This document shows positions 11,936 to 23,773 of a stretch of 64,000 nt of DNA, piece by piece. The stretch is from Myxocyprinus asiaticus (Eukaryota > Chordata > Actinopteri > Cypriniformes > Catostomidae). A model generated the notes under the pieces. It had not been told where the DNA came from. It worked only from the letters and a program-made list of their open reading frames with translations, and made no database searches. The first letter of the stretch is position 1. Each line of letters opens with the position of its first letter. Location: assembly GCF_019703515.2 (NCBI RefSeq), contig NC_059349.1, positions 22,106,744 to 22,170,743 of the forward strand. The letters are read 5' to 3'. A program made the position numbers and the translations under genes.

Positions 11936-13160
11936 TTCCTCAAGTACTCAGGAGGGTCAGGGAGGGTCATTACACAGTTCTGCTGGTAGCTCCATGTTGG
12001 TTAGGAAGACCATGGTTTCCAGACCTGATTCAGCTGATACAGGGTTACCCGTGGCAACTACCATCACAAGCAGATCTTCTGTCACAAGCAGAGGGACAGA
12101 TTTGGCATCTAAACCCAACTTCCCTGCAATTATGGGTTTGGCCTCTGCGGAGTGTGTCTCTCAGCAGTTAGACGAGACTGTCCGTGAGACACTGAGCAAT
12201 GCTAGAGCTCCATCTACTCGAGCTAATTACTCACTAAGGTGGAGAATCTTTTCAGACTGGTGTTTGGGCGTAAAAGTTGACCCAGTAGTCTGTCCTGTGC
12301 CACTTGTTCTTCGCTTCTTGCAGTCTCAATTGGATCAGGGCAAAGCAGCTAGTACAATTAAAGTTTATGCTTCGGCTATCTCAGCATTTCATGATGGGGT
12401 GAATGGCCTGCCATTAAGTCGACATCCCTTAGTGGGTCAGTTCCTGAAGGGAACTTGTCGCTTGTGTCCAAGCCATGCATTGCGGGCATCAAGCTGGGAC
12501 TTACCTCTCATTTTGAACTCTCACACTAAATCTCCCTATGAGCCGATTTCTGAAGCAGATTAGAAAGCTTTATCACTCAAGATGGCTTTTCTATTGGCTC
12601 TCTGTTCTGCCAGACGAGTAGGAGAACTGTGCGCTCTCTCTGTTAGTGAGGATTGTTTAAGATGGAAAGCATATGGCTCGGGGGTGTCACTTTTTCATCC
12701 TGCTTTTTTGCCGAAAGTGCTTAATCCCCAGTTTATAAATTAAGTACTAGAGGTGGTTCGATTTCAACCCTCTTCCTCCTCACGGGCAGAGCAAGAGGGG
12801 TTACTCACTCTATGTCCAGTTAGGGCATTACGTACCTATTTGTACGTAATGCCCAATGCGTTTGTCGTATTGGTTGATTGATGTCATCTCCCATGCGTAT
12901 GTAGGAAAAGGGTTTCCAATTCCTACAGGAATACGAGCCCACTTAACCAGAAGTGTAGCTACTTCATGGGCTGCACTGAAAGGAGTTTCTGTGGGAGATA
13001 TTTGTGCTGCAGCATCATGGTCCACACCATGTACATTTACAAAATTTTAGAGTTGACGTGACCTGTGCAACACCTGTGAGCAATGCAGTTTTGATGTCTG
13101 TTGCCCAGCGAGGTTTTGATCATGTAGATATTTCGGTTCCTCGTGACCCTTTTGGTATGA
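11936..13160 (+). pseudogene. DIRS tyrosine recombinase
   Basis: This enzyme class replaces integrase in DIRS elements and inserts circular DNA by site-specific recombination. The N-terminal core-binding region starts at about 12140 (ARAPSTRANYSLRW). The first catalytic Arg lies in CSARRVGELCAL at about 12605, and the HxxR box in RAHLTRSVATSW at about 12930. At the position where the catalytic Tyr should follow TKF the frame reads TAG (13048), apparently after loss of two bases; the tail resumes as RVDVTCATP in another frame. Extra stops occur at 12561 and about 12740. Clearly dead. The family assignment is firm from the spacing of the motifs and position after RNase H. Confidence 0.85.
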
Positions 13161-13162
13161 GT

Positions 13163-13262
13163 CATCCTATTTAGACCGTAGTGACGGTCAGAGTGAGGTC
13201 GAAACAGATAGAAAATTATGAATGTAACTATGGATCTGTAAGACTGAAGGATGACCGTCACT
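13163..13262 (+). repeat. DIRS internal complementary region
   Basis: Bases 13163-13211 match the complement of the extreme left end (about 6833-6880). Bases 13213-13262 match the complement of the extreme right end (about 13431-13482). The two halves are joined head to tail with almost no spacer. In DIRS biology this region is proposed to template end joining during circle formation. Seen directly by eye, with several mismatches in each half. Confidence 0.75.
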
Positions 13263-13355
13263 ATCCTTGTCGCTCGGAACACTGGGGCATTCAAGGTAAG
13301 AGGACGAGCCGGAAGTTCAACCCACTTTTATAGTACGGGAAGTTCCGCCTCCAGG

Positions 13356-13482
13356 GTCATGGGCGTGACTTCGTTTACATAAGGTCTCCAGGAAAGACGG
13401 AACGAAGGTTATCATCCTATTTAGACCGTAGTGATGGTCATCCTTCGGTCTCACAGATCCATAGTTACATTCATAATTTACG
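13356..13482 (+). repeat. DIRS right inverted terminal repeat
   Basis: Contains gtcatgggcgtgacttcgtt through catcctatttagaccgtagt, the inverse of the left repeat, plus a right-specific outer piece (13437-13482) found again in inverted form in the internal region. The outer limit at 13482 is where the match to the internal region ends. Confidence 0.75.
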
Positions 13483-13489
13483 TTATTTT

Positions 13490-15495
13490 TAATAAAAACT
13501 GATAATTGCAAGGATTTATACCTGTGAATGAAAATCCGCCTCAGCATTATCTACAAAAGCATTTTTAAAAATCCTCACCCAGTAATAATAAACTACTATG
13601 AGTTTATGCATCCTGGCCAGTGCTGAGAAAACTAACAGGTACCACTTGACACCGCCATCTAGCTGGGTGATACCAATTCATACAACGGAGGGGGGTTTCA
13701 GTGTTTTGTCACAATATGTCAGACTCTCAGCCACACAGTTGCAAGGTATCTCATACGAAATTATATTCAGCATTGATAAAAATATTTAAACAAGGAGAGA
13801 TGCATGATTGGGGGGACAAATCACCCCCTTCACAGCATTGGGTGGGATGTGTACCCCCCGTCTCCCCCAATTCTACGCCAGTGCGTATGATACATAAACA
13901 AACACATTATGGTGTAATTAAAACCAAGCAGCGCAATGTTGAGAGCTGCGGAACAGTCTCCTCCCCGGAGAGGCCACGCTGAGCGCTCACAGGAAAACAG
14001 AGCAACACACTTACAGTACATAGGCAAGAAGATCTATGACTAATGCCAAGTAGATTGTATTGTAGCGGTACAGCTTGTCAAATTTGCCAAACAATGGTGT
14101 CATGTCCTGGTACAGTACATCAAACATCAGACATCACAGCGCAAATCGGTGGATTTGTGAGGCAGAAACAGCAGAAGTAAGTTTAACAGCCGCTTCTCCA
14201 AGCTGACACTGAGCATGACATGCAGAGCAAGATGCTCATAAGTTATGAGTCATAACTATCAAAAAACTTCTTATTCAAAAAACTGACAACGTAAGAAACC
14301 CATGATTACATGAGACTTAAAATTATATGCTTTTGACTTTGAAATGTAAACAGCTTTTTAGAACAACACTTGCGCACATGTTATAAGCCAGTAAATAACG
14401 CCGGTAAAGTTTGCATGCAAAGTGAAATGGGGAAGAGGGCAAAAAAAATTAAGTGTGCCAATCAGTTCAAGCCACTAAATAATATTGGGTTATGTACATA
14501 CAGTATATCGTAAAACCAGACGTCAGGTTCCTCTTGAGTTTTTTATTTTCCACCACTAAATAACACTGAAAGGAATTTTTTTCCCTTGCTGCAGTCACTT
14601 CAGCTTGTTCACAGGGGGATTTCAGACAACAAGGCATGATTTACTATAAATCTGCTTTGAAACTATGTGTATTATGAAAAGTGCTATACAAATATAAATG
14701 ACTAGAGTGTAGACAAACTTCTTTTCTCAAGAAAAATCAGAAAATTGTGAGTTCATATTAGTTTTTCTCAACAATCAATCTAAATAAATGCAGTGCTGTT
14801 GTTTAAGTTACTTAGAGCTCTGCTTTTTGTTGCCAGTGTCAGACACTTTTGTGGCATTTATGATTTAAAAGACATTTATGTCGAATCCTCTAAGTTTGAG
14901 CAAAATATTTGTGGTTCCTGTATCGTATTTTTTCATATCTTATCGTGAAATTTGTGTGTCATTATATGACACACAAATTCAGAAGATACGCACTAAAGAA
15001 AAGCTAATTATTGAACTGGGGGTGGCGCTATAGAGTTTGTTCTAGAGGTCTCAAATTTGCTATGGGGACTATTCATGCCTACCCTTATCAGTGTGCCAAA
15101 TTTCATAATTTTCCTATATACAGTTCTATTTGCTGCCATAGACTCCCATTTGGAGAGGAATGATAATAATAACATTAACGTATACAATATTTGGCTCCTA
15201 ATAATAAAGAAATCTGGGACTGATCAGTAGCCAACTGACGTTACTCTGAGAATAATACCTCTGGCACTACATATGATGAACCAATAGCCACTTGAGCTGT
15301 TTGAGCACTCTAAAAGTAATGTCAGTCTAAAAAAAAGTCACTGTAAAAGTCTTTGTCCTTGAGCTTGTGTGATACATCTATAAGAGGCATATGTGCTCAA
15401 CTCAATTGCTATATCAAATCCAATCACATTATGGTCACTCTAGTGTAATAATGATTTAAAATGTTGTGTGTGGTCCACACACACACCGCAGTCAT
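13490..15495. other. Intergenic, one small perfect hairpin
   Basis: No gene or transposon is recognised. A 14-bp perfect inverted repeat with a 3-base loop lies at 14949-14979 (aatttgtgtgtcat / atgacacacaaatt). The remainder is AT-rich with only short frames. Confidence 0.5.
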
Positions 15496-15502
15496 GTATA
15501 TG

Positions 15503-16342
15503 CAGGGTTGGGGAGTAACGGAATACATGTAACGGGAAATCGTATTTAAAATACAAAATATTAGTAACTGTATTCCACTACAATTACAATTAAAATCATT
15601 GGTAATTAGAATACAGTTACATTCAAAAAGTATTTTGATTACTGAAGAGATTACTTTGCATTTTATTGTCATTTGTTTCATTTAATATCTAATCCTTTCA
15701 GATGGAAAACATTTATACATATAAATGATGCAATCCAAAGTGCATTTGAACAGCAGTGAAACACTTTCTTATGATGTGTTACATTCATACGAGCAGACAG
15801 AGAAGTAAGTTTGGAGCAGAAGAAATATAAAATAAACCTTGTGTAAATTGTCAGCTTTACGCTAAGTTAAAATGCTATTTCTAGCCATTTTACATGCACA
15901 TGTTACCAGGCACGATCATATTTTTTTTATCAAGAAAATATACGTTGGATCATAATTTCTTTTTTTCTAGTAAGACCTTTGATATTAGGGCAAAAATCGT
16001 ATTCTTGATAATCATTTTTGTATTGTTTTCCTATAAAAATATCTAAAAATCCTTAAAACAAAATCAGTTAGATTAATCTTGTTTTAGAAACAACACTGCA
16101 TAAGATATTTAGGTTTTTCAGATAATGTATTTTTAACGTGTATTTTGTCTTACTGTACTGGCAGAGTTTTAATAGTCAAAACAAGTGAAAAAATCTACCA
16201 GTGCTGAAGAAGTAATCCAAAATATTTAGAATACGTTACTGACCTTGAGTAATCTAACACAATAAGTTACAAATTACATTTTACAGCATGTAATCTGTAA
16301 TCTGTAGTGGAATACATTTCAAAAGTAACCCTTCCAATCCCG
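15503..16342 (-). mobile_element. hAT-like non-autonomous element, copy 2 (840 bp)
   Basis: Inverted copy of the element at 5442-6288. It starts cagggttggggag and ends ccttccaatcccg. The flanks are tgtatatg (15495-15502) and tgtgtatg (16343-16350), an 8-bp target duplication with one mismatch. The flank differs from copy 1, so the two copies inserted independently rather than by segmental duplication. Confidence 0.8.
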
Positions 16343-16350
16343 TGTGTATG

Positions 16351-18120
16351 GAGAATGAAATATATGCAGTGAACAGAATAAATACAGAAATATGTGCAAT
16401 ATATGCGTAATATACTATAAACACACAGATTAAAAAATTTGCAAGGTACTTTAAAATGGTTAGGATAATTTACAAATGTGCAAATGTTTAGACAGTTTTC
16501 ATAGGAATGTCAATAAAGGTGAAATAACTGAGTTTCTTAAAATATAGGAGATGGTGGAAAATGCCCCCTTTAAAAACAATGTGCATTGACTATTAAATTG
16601 TAACATACATATTTAGATTTACATTTACAGGATGATTATGCATCATCCAGTATATTATCATGGGAGATAAATAGAAACATTTGCTAATTTAGTAGTCAAA
16701 GCACAAAATTATAAATTATGAAAAGGGGCCATCTTTCCCCACCACTAGGTTAAAATTACCCTCTACCTGAGGCAAGAAGCCCCCCAGGATAAAATAAGGT
16801 GTCATGTAATTTTTACAAAATTTATAAAATACATCTGATATCATTCTTAATGTATTTTTATCATTTAATATAAAATAAAAAATTAAATATTCTATGTAAT
16901 TATATATTTTCACAATTTACTGTAGTTTAATAATTTAATAACAGAATCCCAGTCAATCCCAGATTCATCTGAAATGTAAACTTATTTTATTAAATACCGC
17001 ATGATTGTATATAATTACATACTGTGCAGGCCTATGAACATATAGATATTTAGGCATCCATATTTTCAATTGAAGGGATGTTATAACAGCAATAGTGTAA
17101 ATTCAGACAGAATTTCACTTTATTGGGTAATAATGAATAATTAAAATGACTGAAGTGTACGTCTAATACATGGAATTATTCAACATTAATCCCATAAATT
17201 ATAATAATTATTATATTAAATAGTAATAACACCAGAAACAACATGTCACTGGGGGAGCTTCTGCCCCAATTCTCAGGGTGGGCATCTTACTCCAAGGGTC
17301 TAACTTTAGCTTTATACTTCAAATTAAAAACTTTTTTTTTTACTCCACAAATCGAGAAAAAAACAAAAACAAAACAAAAAAATATTACTGTGTCCACATC
17401 CCCTATTAACAAATAGATATACACATTTTTTTATCCAATGTAGAATGTCAAAGATCACTATTTTCCATTGACATAAAGTTAGATTAACTATAGAAGCCCT
17501 GAACAGCAAGGTGGAAAAAAATTCACTAGGTGTTTTTTTTTTTTTTTTAGGTGTCTTGGTGCCTTCCTGTCTTATTTCACTGGTGGCCAAGTGTTTAATG
17601 CAACTGCCTTGCATGTTCTGTCTTAAACACTTATTAAAAAGACATTTACACATTCTAAAGATTGTAAATTGTATGCATAACTTACACTTTAATTTAATTA
17701 ATGAATGAATAAATACTTGGACACCTCCAACTTTTTGGAATTTTTAGACGGTCCCTTACAAGCACTTGTTAATGAAAGCACAGAGGAGCATTTTTAGGCA
17801 TAATTCTCCAGCTACAGCAAGCGTTGACTGCTTGAGTTCAATGTTTTATGCCTGTATGATGTAGTGATATGTGTTCTTTAACCTAATTGTGCTAATAATA
17901 TTGTTGTAAAATTGTCGGGTAAGAGAAACCGAATGTCAAATGAATAATGAGCCAACAACTAACTTCTGGAGATAAGATAAAAGTTTCAGTGTTAGTTTTG
18001 CATCTTTGGACCTGCCACCTCCAGTTTCAGTTCTACTTAATGTGGATTATACATGCTGGTGTAAATGTAAGTGTAAGTTAAGTTACTTTTATAGCACAAT
18101 TTCCCACATTATCATCACGA
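16351..18120. other. Intergenic, nothing recognised
   Basis: AT-rich, with poly-A and poly-T stretches at 17330-17380 and 17527-17548 that generate Lys- or Phe-rich frames. No gene, RNA gene or complete repeat is identified. Confidence 0.5.
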
Positions 18121-18132
18121 AACCCAATCTAG

Positions 18133-18750
18133 GGCTGTGTCTCGTTTGGAACGATGCGTCCTCCAGGGTGTCTCGTTTCAGAAAAGCGAGTAGGACACTT
18201 CGAATGCAGCCTTCGAATGCGACCTTCTTTCATTGGAATTCGGAGGATGCATGAGGTGTATCCTTCGTGGGCACTCACAACCCACAATTCTTTGCCTCAA
18301 CGGAAATATCTTAAAAAAATTATGCCAATTTGCCGTAAAAATTATGTTCAAATGCAAGGAATGTTAATTCCCAAGTTGAAGTACCTCAGTAGATGGGTGC
18401 AGAGTATATAATATGTATAATTATATTAATATATAATTAAAATAAAGTATTAGACTAAAAGTACACCTGTAAAATCTATTTTCTTTTCTCTTTACATCAT
18501 TATAACTCTCCTAAAATGTACATCATACATTCCCTTCCAGAGGGACTTTGTTCCCTTCTCACTCAAAGCGCTCGCGCTTGTTAAAGAGTGGCGTGCTATC
18601 ATAGCAACCATGTTACGTTACGTTTCCGTTTGTCCTACGAAGGCCATCTCATTTAAACAAGGCTTGTTTAAAGGAGGATACTCGGTATACTGCAGCCTTC
18701 AAAGGACGCGTCCTACCTAGCATGCAGCCTTCCTAGATCTGATTTTCTGC
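18133..18750. mobile_element. Putative non-autonomous DNA element
   Basis: The ends carry related inverted sequence: gtctcgtttggaacgatgcg with gcgtcctcc-type motifs at the left, and ggacgcgtcctacctag with gcagccttcctag at the right. This pattern occurs in fish DNA-transposon remnants. Boundaries and superfamily are uncertain. Confidence 0.4.
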
Positions 18751-19049
18751 CTTATTGAATGCACCTGAGCCCAACTCGTTAGAGATCGCTTTTAATTGGC
18801 AAGCATTCATTATAAAATATTTTTTGTATGTGTATCTGTCGGGTTTTCATTTCTGGAACAACATACAGTACACACTTATTAGAAATAACATAAGGTATTT
18901 TTTTCCACTGTCTTTAATTTAATAGATTTTTTTTTTTTTTTTTTGCACTGTACAATGCAGAAACAAGACAAATGTAGTGCAACAAGTTTGGCAAAACAAA
19001 CAATGAAGAGACTCTGAAGAAACAGCAGATAGCGTACTGCAAACATGCC

Positions 19050-19405
19050 CCTTTGGGGCCTGTGAGGGGCCACTGCGGGCAGAAAATTGAGCCCACAGTG
19101 GGCAGCCCACTATGGGCCCTGTTACCAGTGTGAAGCCCCAGTGGGACAGCCCAAAGTGTGGGCTGAGTGTGGGCTGCCCACACTAAGCAGAGTATTCCCA
19201 GACTTTGGGCTGGGTGTGGGCTGTCCCACTGGGGCCCTACCTGGGCCCCATATTGTGGGACCCACATGTGCCCCATACGGGCCCCAAAGCCCGTGTGGGG
19301 CCACTGTGGGCCCGTGTGGGCAGCCACCTGCGCTTTGGGGCCCATTGAGCCATGGGCACACTTTAGGCATACTGTGGGCACACCCGTGGGCATGCTCTGT
19401 GGGTC
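19050..19405. repeat. GC-rich minisatellite-like array (tgggc / gcccac units)
   Basis: Irregular repeats of cagtgggcagcccac- and gtgggccc-type words make up about 350 bases that are far more GC-rich than the flanks. The array is rich in local inverted repeats, because gggcagccc and gggccc are near self-complementary. Long open frames on both strands encode Cys/Gly/Pro/His-rich strings and are artefacts of composition. It is preceded by a poly-T run at 18929-18944. Confidence 0.75.
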
Positions 19406-20079
19406 CTTAACAAATAATAAAATTAGTTTGGTCCTACTTTATACCTGCAGAATACCACAACATTACTATTAATGCATATGCAGAATAATTGCACTTGTTT
19501 TGAATACTTTTATTCACAGCCAGGTTAAAAGAAAAAATGAAGAAAATATATATTGAAAATTGAGTATAAAACTGAGCATGTGGATTGAATACTGAATAAA
19601 TGTTTTATAAAACAGAACAATGACTACATACAACCACATTAGAACACAATAAGTACATTATAAATCAATCCCCTCAGGGGCACCAGTGGATCTCTGCCAT
19701 TTATCTTTTGGTCCTCCTGCTCCTTCCCCCATCCCAGTCTCTAACATTGCGGAGCCACGTTTTAATCTAAGCTTCCACTTTGGATGCTGTGGCCTGGATG
19801 CTTTTTGTCACAGCATCTCAGTGAGAAAGAAAACAACAATTGAAATGTAAAAAAAACAAAACAAGGGTTGCCCAAGTGCAAAGTATACACATGTGTTTTC
19901 CCTACTGTTAGGGCATATCCACCTGAGGAAGTTTCCTAGGGCACCAAGAATCTTTTGTGGAACTCAGGAACTAAACCTGCATTTTGACTGGAGGAATCTG
20001 AGATTAATTTGAGTTCCTGGAGAATAGTTCCAGATGTTGTTTATTAATGTTAAAAACAAAGTTAGGTTTTGTTGTTGGT

Positions 20080-20082
<3 letters not shown>

Positions 20083-20122
<40 letters not shown>
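20083..20122. repeat. (GA)n microsatellite
   Basis: A run of GA units of about 40 bases with one gaaaga interruption at the left edge. Frames crossing it are artefacts. Confidence 0.9.
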
Positions 20123-20125
<3 letters not shown>

Positions 20126-20229
20126 CGAACAAACTGAGAGCATCATTGAAAGAGACAATGAGAGAGCTGCGGCTGATTGAGCTAGAGAGTGAGTTTAAGG
20201 GAGTGGCATTGAGAGAACACAGTGAGTGA

Positions 20230-21434
20230 ATGAGTGAAATAATTTATATATAACATTTTCATATTTATGTTCTGACAACATGATGACTCAGTGTTGTTTC
20301 CTCATATATAAAACCCTTTTGTTTTTGTAATTTGCCTAATCTACTACTTCAGAAGCTGTGGAAACGGAAACAGGAATGCACAAAAGGGACTTTTAGTTTC
20401 TAATTTAACTCCTGAGTTTAGTTCATCTGGTTCCATAGTCCCTGGAACTTACTGGTTGAAAAGGGCTATATGACAAGCTAAAATGTCAACTGTAAAAAAG
20501 GTCTAGCCTGGTTGAGCCACAGATGGAGCCTTTAAACTAGCCTGGGAACAGAAGTTAAGGTCAAGTTAGATTAAGTTAACTAGTTTGGCTAATCTGTCTT
20601 TGTGAAATACCACAATGCCTTTATTTTCAAGTATAATCAGAAACACAAAACTTTTATATTTCATAGTCACAAAAATATTCTGTAATTTGGCCTTTACAAT
20701 TAAATTCAAACTTTTGATTTTGTTCTCCTTCTAAGGTCTTATCGCATATGAACATTACATACTGTACCTATGACTGCTCTGCAGACCACCATATCCCCAA
20801 AGGCCAACTTCTGGCCAGAGCCCCGCCAGCACAATTGATGGGCCAGTGGGATGGTTAGCATGCGGACAAGGATGCGTCTTGTGATGGCAGATGGGTTGGG
20901 ACCCCCAACTGTTTGCCTAAATGTAGGTAGTAATATATTAGTGTATTCACAAGACAGCAACAAACTGTAATGGAAGATGTAATAAACTTGTGATCATAGA
21001 ATATGATATTAGAGCAAACCAAATGTACCATTTCACTGTAGCATTCCTCCTCCTTAAGCTTATTTTCGACCATTTTGAGGTCCTGCAAGTTGCTCAGTGG
21101 CAAACGTATGCCCTCTAGCATGACTACAGCTGGAGAGGTGTGATTTGTCAATGATAACAACAGCTGCTTGATAACAGCCACTTGTTCTTTAACATGTTAC
21201 AGCTGACTTATTATGTGCTGTTCTGTTGCCACAGTAAGTTATAACATGTTATATATAAAAGCCCACTGTACTACCACAGTAGTAAGCAGCAAGCATAGCA
21301 TTTTCTGTTGTAATTTGACAAGTTGTTTATAGGCTCTATAGACTGTGCTTATGTCCATGCATCAAAACTACTATTGGGAGTAACTCATGTATGTAAACAG
21401 TAAATGCAGTAATTTAATATCTGAGGCTTGCAGG

Positions 21435-21435
<1 letters not shown>
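20230..21435. other. Intergenic, nothing recognised
   Basis: Short frames only (74 and 108 codons on the - strand), without recognisable domains or initiation context. No transposon ends were identified. Confidence 0.4.
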
Positions 21436-21439
<4 letters not shown>

Positions 21440-21495
<56 letters not shown>

Positions 21496-21520
21496 AATGG
21501 CAGAGAGAGAGAGAGAGATC
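21440..21520. repeat. (GA)n microsatellite, imperfect
   Basis: GA run 21440-21491, then atccaatggcagagagagag, then a second short GA run. This is an unequal duplication of a GA-plus-atccagtggca unit. Leu-Ser and Arg-Glu frames here are artefacts. Confidence 0.9.
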
Positions 21521-21961
21521 CAGTGGCAGTTGGCAGCAAAAAATATCAGCTCCTGCTGTAACATTTTTTTCCAGAAAATGTATGTTTTTATCACTCAAAC
21601 AATACTTAAATTATTGGAAACTAAACTAAGATCAAAAGAGGCAGAAGATTTTTAAGGTAAGACCTCTAAGAAACGTAAATATCAAATAAAACATTACATA
21701 TAACCTCAACATCAAACTGTTGAGCACAGCTTGGGCCTGGCTAAGGCAGTAGCATCTTTCAAAAATGAAGATGAGCTGGAGATAATATCCAGCAGAAGTT
21801 AAATCAAACAAAGACAAGAAGAAGATGAAAGAGATGATCCTGAGAGAGATCCCAGAGATGCTGCTGTCTGACTACAGTGGACCAGAACCTACCAGAGTCT
21901 GGTGTAACCTGCTGTTCTTCACTGATCAGCCATCAGCCTGGCACAGCACTGCATAAATGCC

Positions 21962-23250
21962 ATGAACTGCAGCAGAAAAGGTGGCATCAGTAAAGGCAGA
22001 CAACTCAGTCTAGAAGGTGAAAAAGAGATAAAGCTGACTGTAAATGTGTATCAAAATGATACAGTCATGGTCCAGGGGTCAGAACCCAACCTTGATATAT
22101 TCCAGAAGAATATCATGAACTTTAAAATGGAGGTTCAGAAGTTTAAGAAAGATCCTGAGGCGAAGGTCAGTTTAGAGTCCTACAACATAACAGCCACAAA
22201 CACTGACCTCAGCTCAAGCACCCCTGTAGCACACAAACACACTGTCTCTCCTGCATCTCCAAAGATCAAGGCCTTGAGAACAAATATTGCTGAGCTGGAG
22301 CAGGACTACTTCCTGTTTAAAGAGGAAACTACCAACAACCTCTGCCAGCTCCAAAACCAGACAAGCCACCTCAGCATACAACAACTTCAACAGCTCTGCT
22401 GTCAGACAGCTGGAGGAGAACAACCAGGAGCTGCAAGAGGAGCTGAAGTGAGTGAGAGAGGAGCACTGATCAAGAGAGATCAACACAGTAATATGCTGAA
22501 GAAACACCTGGAGGAGATGAGACAACAGCTACACACAAGCACTGAACACATCACACCCACAGAACAACAGCAACAGTGTTCCAGCACAGAAACACTCAAC
22601 ACCTCTACTCCTGGACACATCACAAACACACAACACCAGCAGTATGTCAACACACAAACATACACCATCCCATCCCCTGCAACCCTGCAAGTTTCTCAGG
22701 TCTCTGAAGCTTCTCAGAACTCCAAGAGAAAAGACATCATCACCAGACAGAAATATCCACAGACCACAACAACATCTATCAGCTGCAACAGAGAAGAGAC
22801 AACACAACATCGTCATCCTCTGTGACTCTAACTGCAACCACCTCGACTAGAGACGACTGTTTCCAGGGAGAAATGTGAGGAAATTCTGGTGTCCAACCTC
22901 TCACTCTGCTTTAAAGCTGCTGAGAGAAGGTGAATTGGGCGCACCCTCACACATTATATTGCACACTGGGACAAACGACCTCAGCACCAGGAGAGTGGAC
23001 CTCACCAAAGCTCTCATTAACGTGGTGAAAACAGCTAGAGCGATCTATCCCAGTGCCAGAGTCATCATCTCTACATTGCTGCCTCACAGAGATGTTCCAC
23101 AAAACGTCATCAATGCCATTAATGCAGAGATAACAGATGTGTGTGCACTCATGACGAATGTACATATAGCAAATCATCAGTGCATCACTCATGAGCATCT
23201 ATATGACCGTCTCCACATTCATCGAGAGGGCATGAGAATATTTGCTTAAA
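21962..23250 (+). pseudogene. LINE ORF1 with C-terminal esterase-like domain
   Basis: The first 287-codon frame begins with a stretch containing TVNVYQNDTVMVQG, which resembles fish L2/CR1-group ORF1 N-termini. A Gln/Thr-rich, coiled-coil-like middle follows. After a frameshift near 22800, a frame carries IVILCDSN (block I of an SGNH-type hydrolase), a stop at 22848, then in the same frame IILHTGTNDLS (block with the conserved Gly-Thr-Asn) and a C-terminal DRLHIHREG segment holding the expected Asp/His region. Such esterase domains occur in ORF1 proteins of CR1/L2-type non-LTR retrotransposons. At least one frameshift and one stop kill it. No ORF2 follows; a gypsy LTR begins at about 23.4 kb. 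Confidence 0.75.
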
Positions 23251-23407
23251 CAATCAAGGATGTCACACTGAAAAGCACTCATAACACACCCCCTGATCGT
23301 GAGGAGAGGGTAAGACAGTATCCCGGCAGATAGACAGACAGCTATGCTGCTGTTGTGACAGGAAGAGGTATTGCAGACATCAGATAAAAAACATGCTGAA
23401 ACTTTTA

Positions 23408-23773
23408 TGTGACAGTCTATTAGGCTAATTAGCAGTCTGTAGAGGGGTTCGAATAGGATGGACATGGGTGCTGGTTTAACAGTCCACATTAGTCAACTTT
23501 TAATGCAGTTGTCATCAGCTTCACAACAAAGTATTGGCTTTTGAGCTTCACAACAAAGTATTGGCTTTTCAGCTTCACAACAAAGTATTTATAGAACACA
23601 CATAGCATCTCTGGTCTCTCTCTGCCGGTCTGTCACTCTGGTGGCCTTTTAAAGCCCACCTCTGTCATCACTGAAATGAGACACAGGTGTTTAATGTTAA
23701 CAATCGCCAGGTGATGGCCCTTAATGCTTCCTCTCTCCCCGGTGACAGACACATGACCATGTCCTGCTCCACA
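23408..23773 (-). repeat. LTR of truncated Gmr1-like element
   Basis: The right boundary (23773) is set by ...tgctccaca followed by tacccccac, the same junction seen at the inner edge of the 34262-34649 LTR. The left boundary is inferred from a tgtgacag start resembling tgtgaggg. Inside, a 27-30 base unit (agcttcacaacaaagtattg) is repeated three times at 23517-23590. No second LTR is present. Confidence 0.5.

Larger units (their letters stand above)
6833..13482 (+). mobile_element. DIRS-like tyrosine-recombinase retrotransposon (with nested Tc1)
   Basis: The order on the + strand is left inverted repeat, leader, gag, reverse transcriptase, RNase H, tyrosine recombinase, internal complementary region, right inverted repeat. 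This is DIRS architecture, with no LTRs, integrase or protease. About 6.65 kb in total, of which roughly 1.25 kb is a nested Tc1 copy plus about 0.3 kb of (TA)n. The outer limits were set by matching the internal complementary region to the two ends. All three ORFs are broken, so the copy is dead. No target duplication is expected for DIRS and none was seen. Confidence 0.85.

Noticed and set aside
6833..13482. Endogenous retrovirus interpretation of the RT-containing element
   Set aside because: No LTRs, protease, integrase or envelope; a tyrosine recombinase and inverted ends identify a DIRS element.
18914..19472. Cys/Gly/His/Pro-rich frames on both strands, up to 159 codons
   Set aside because: Composition artefacts of the GC-rich array; open on both strands at once and without start context.
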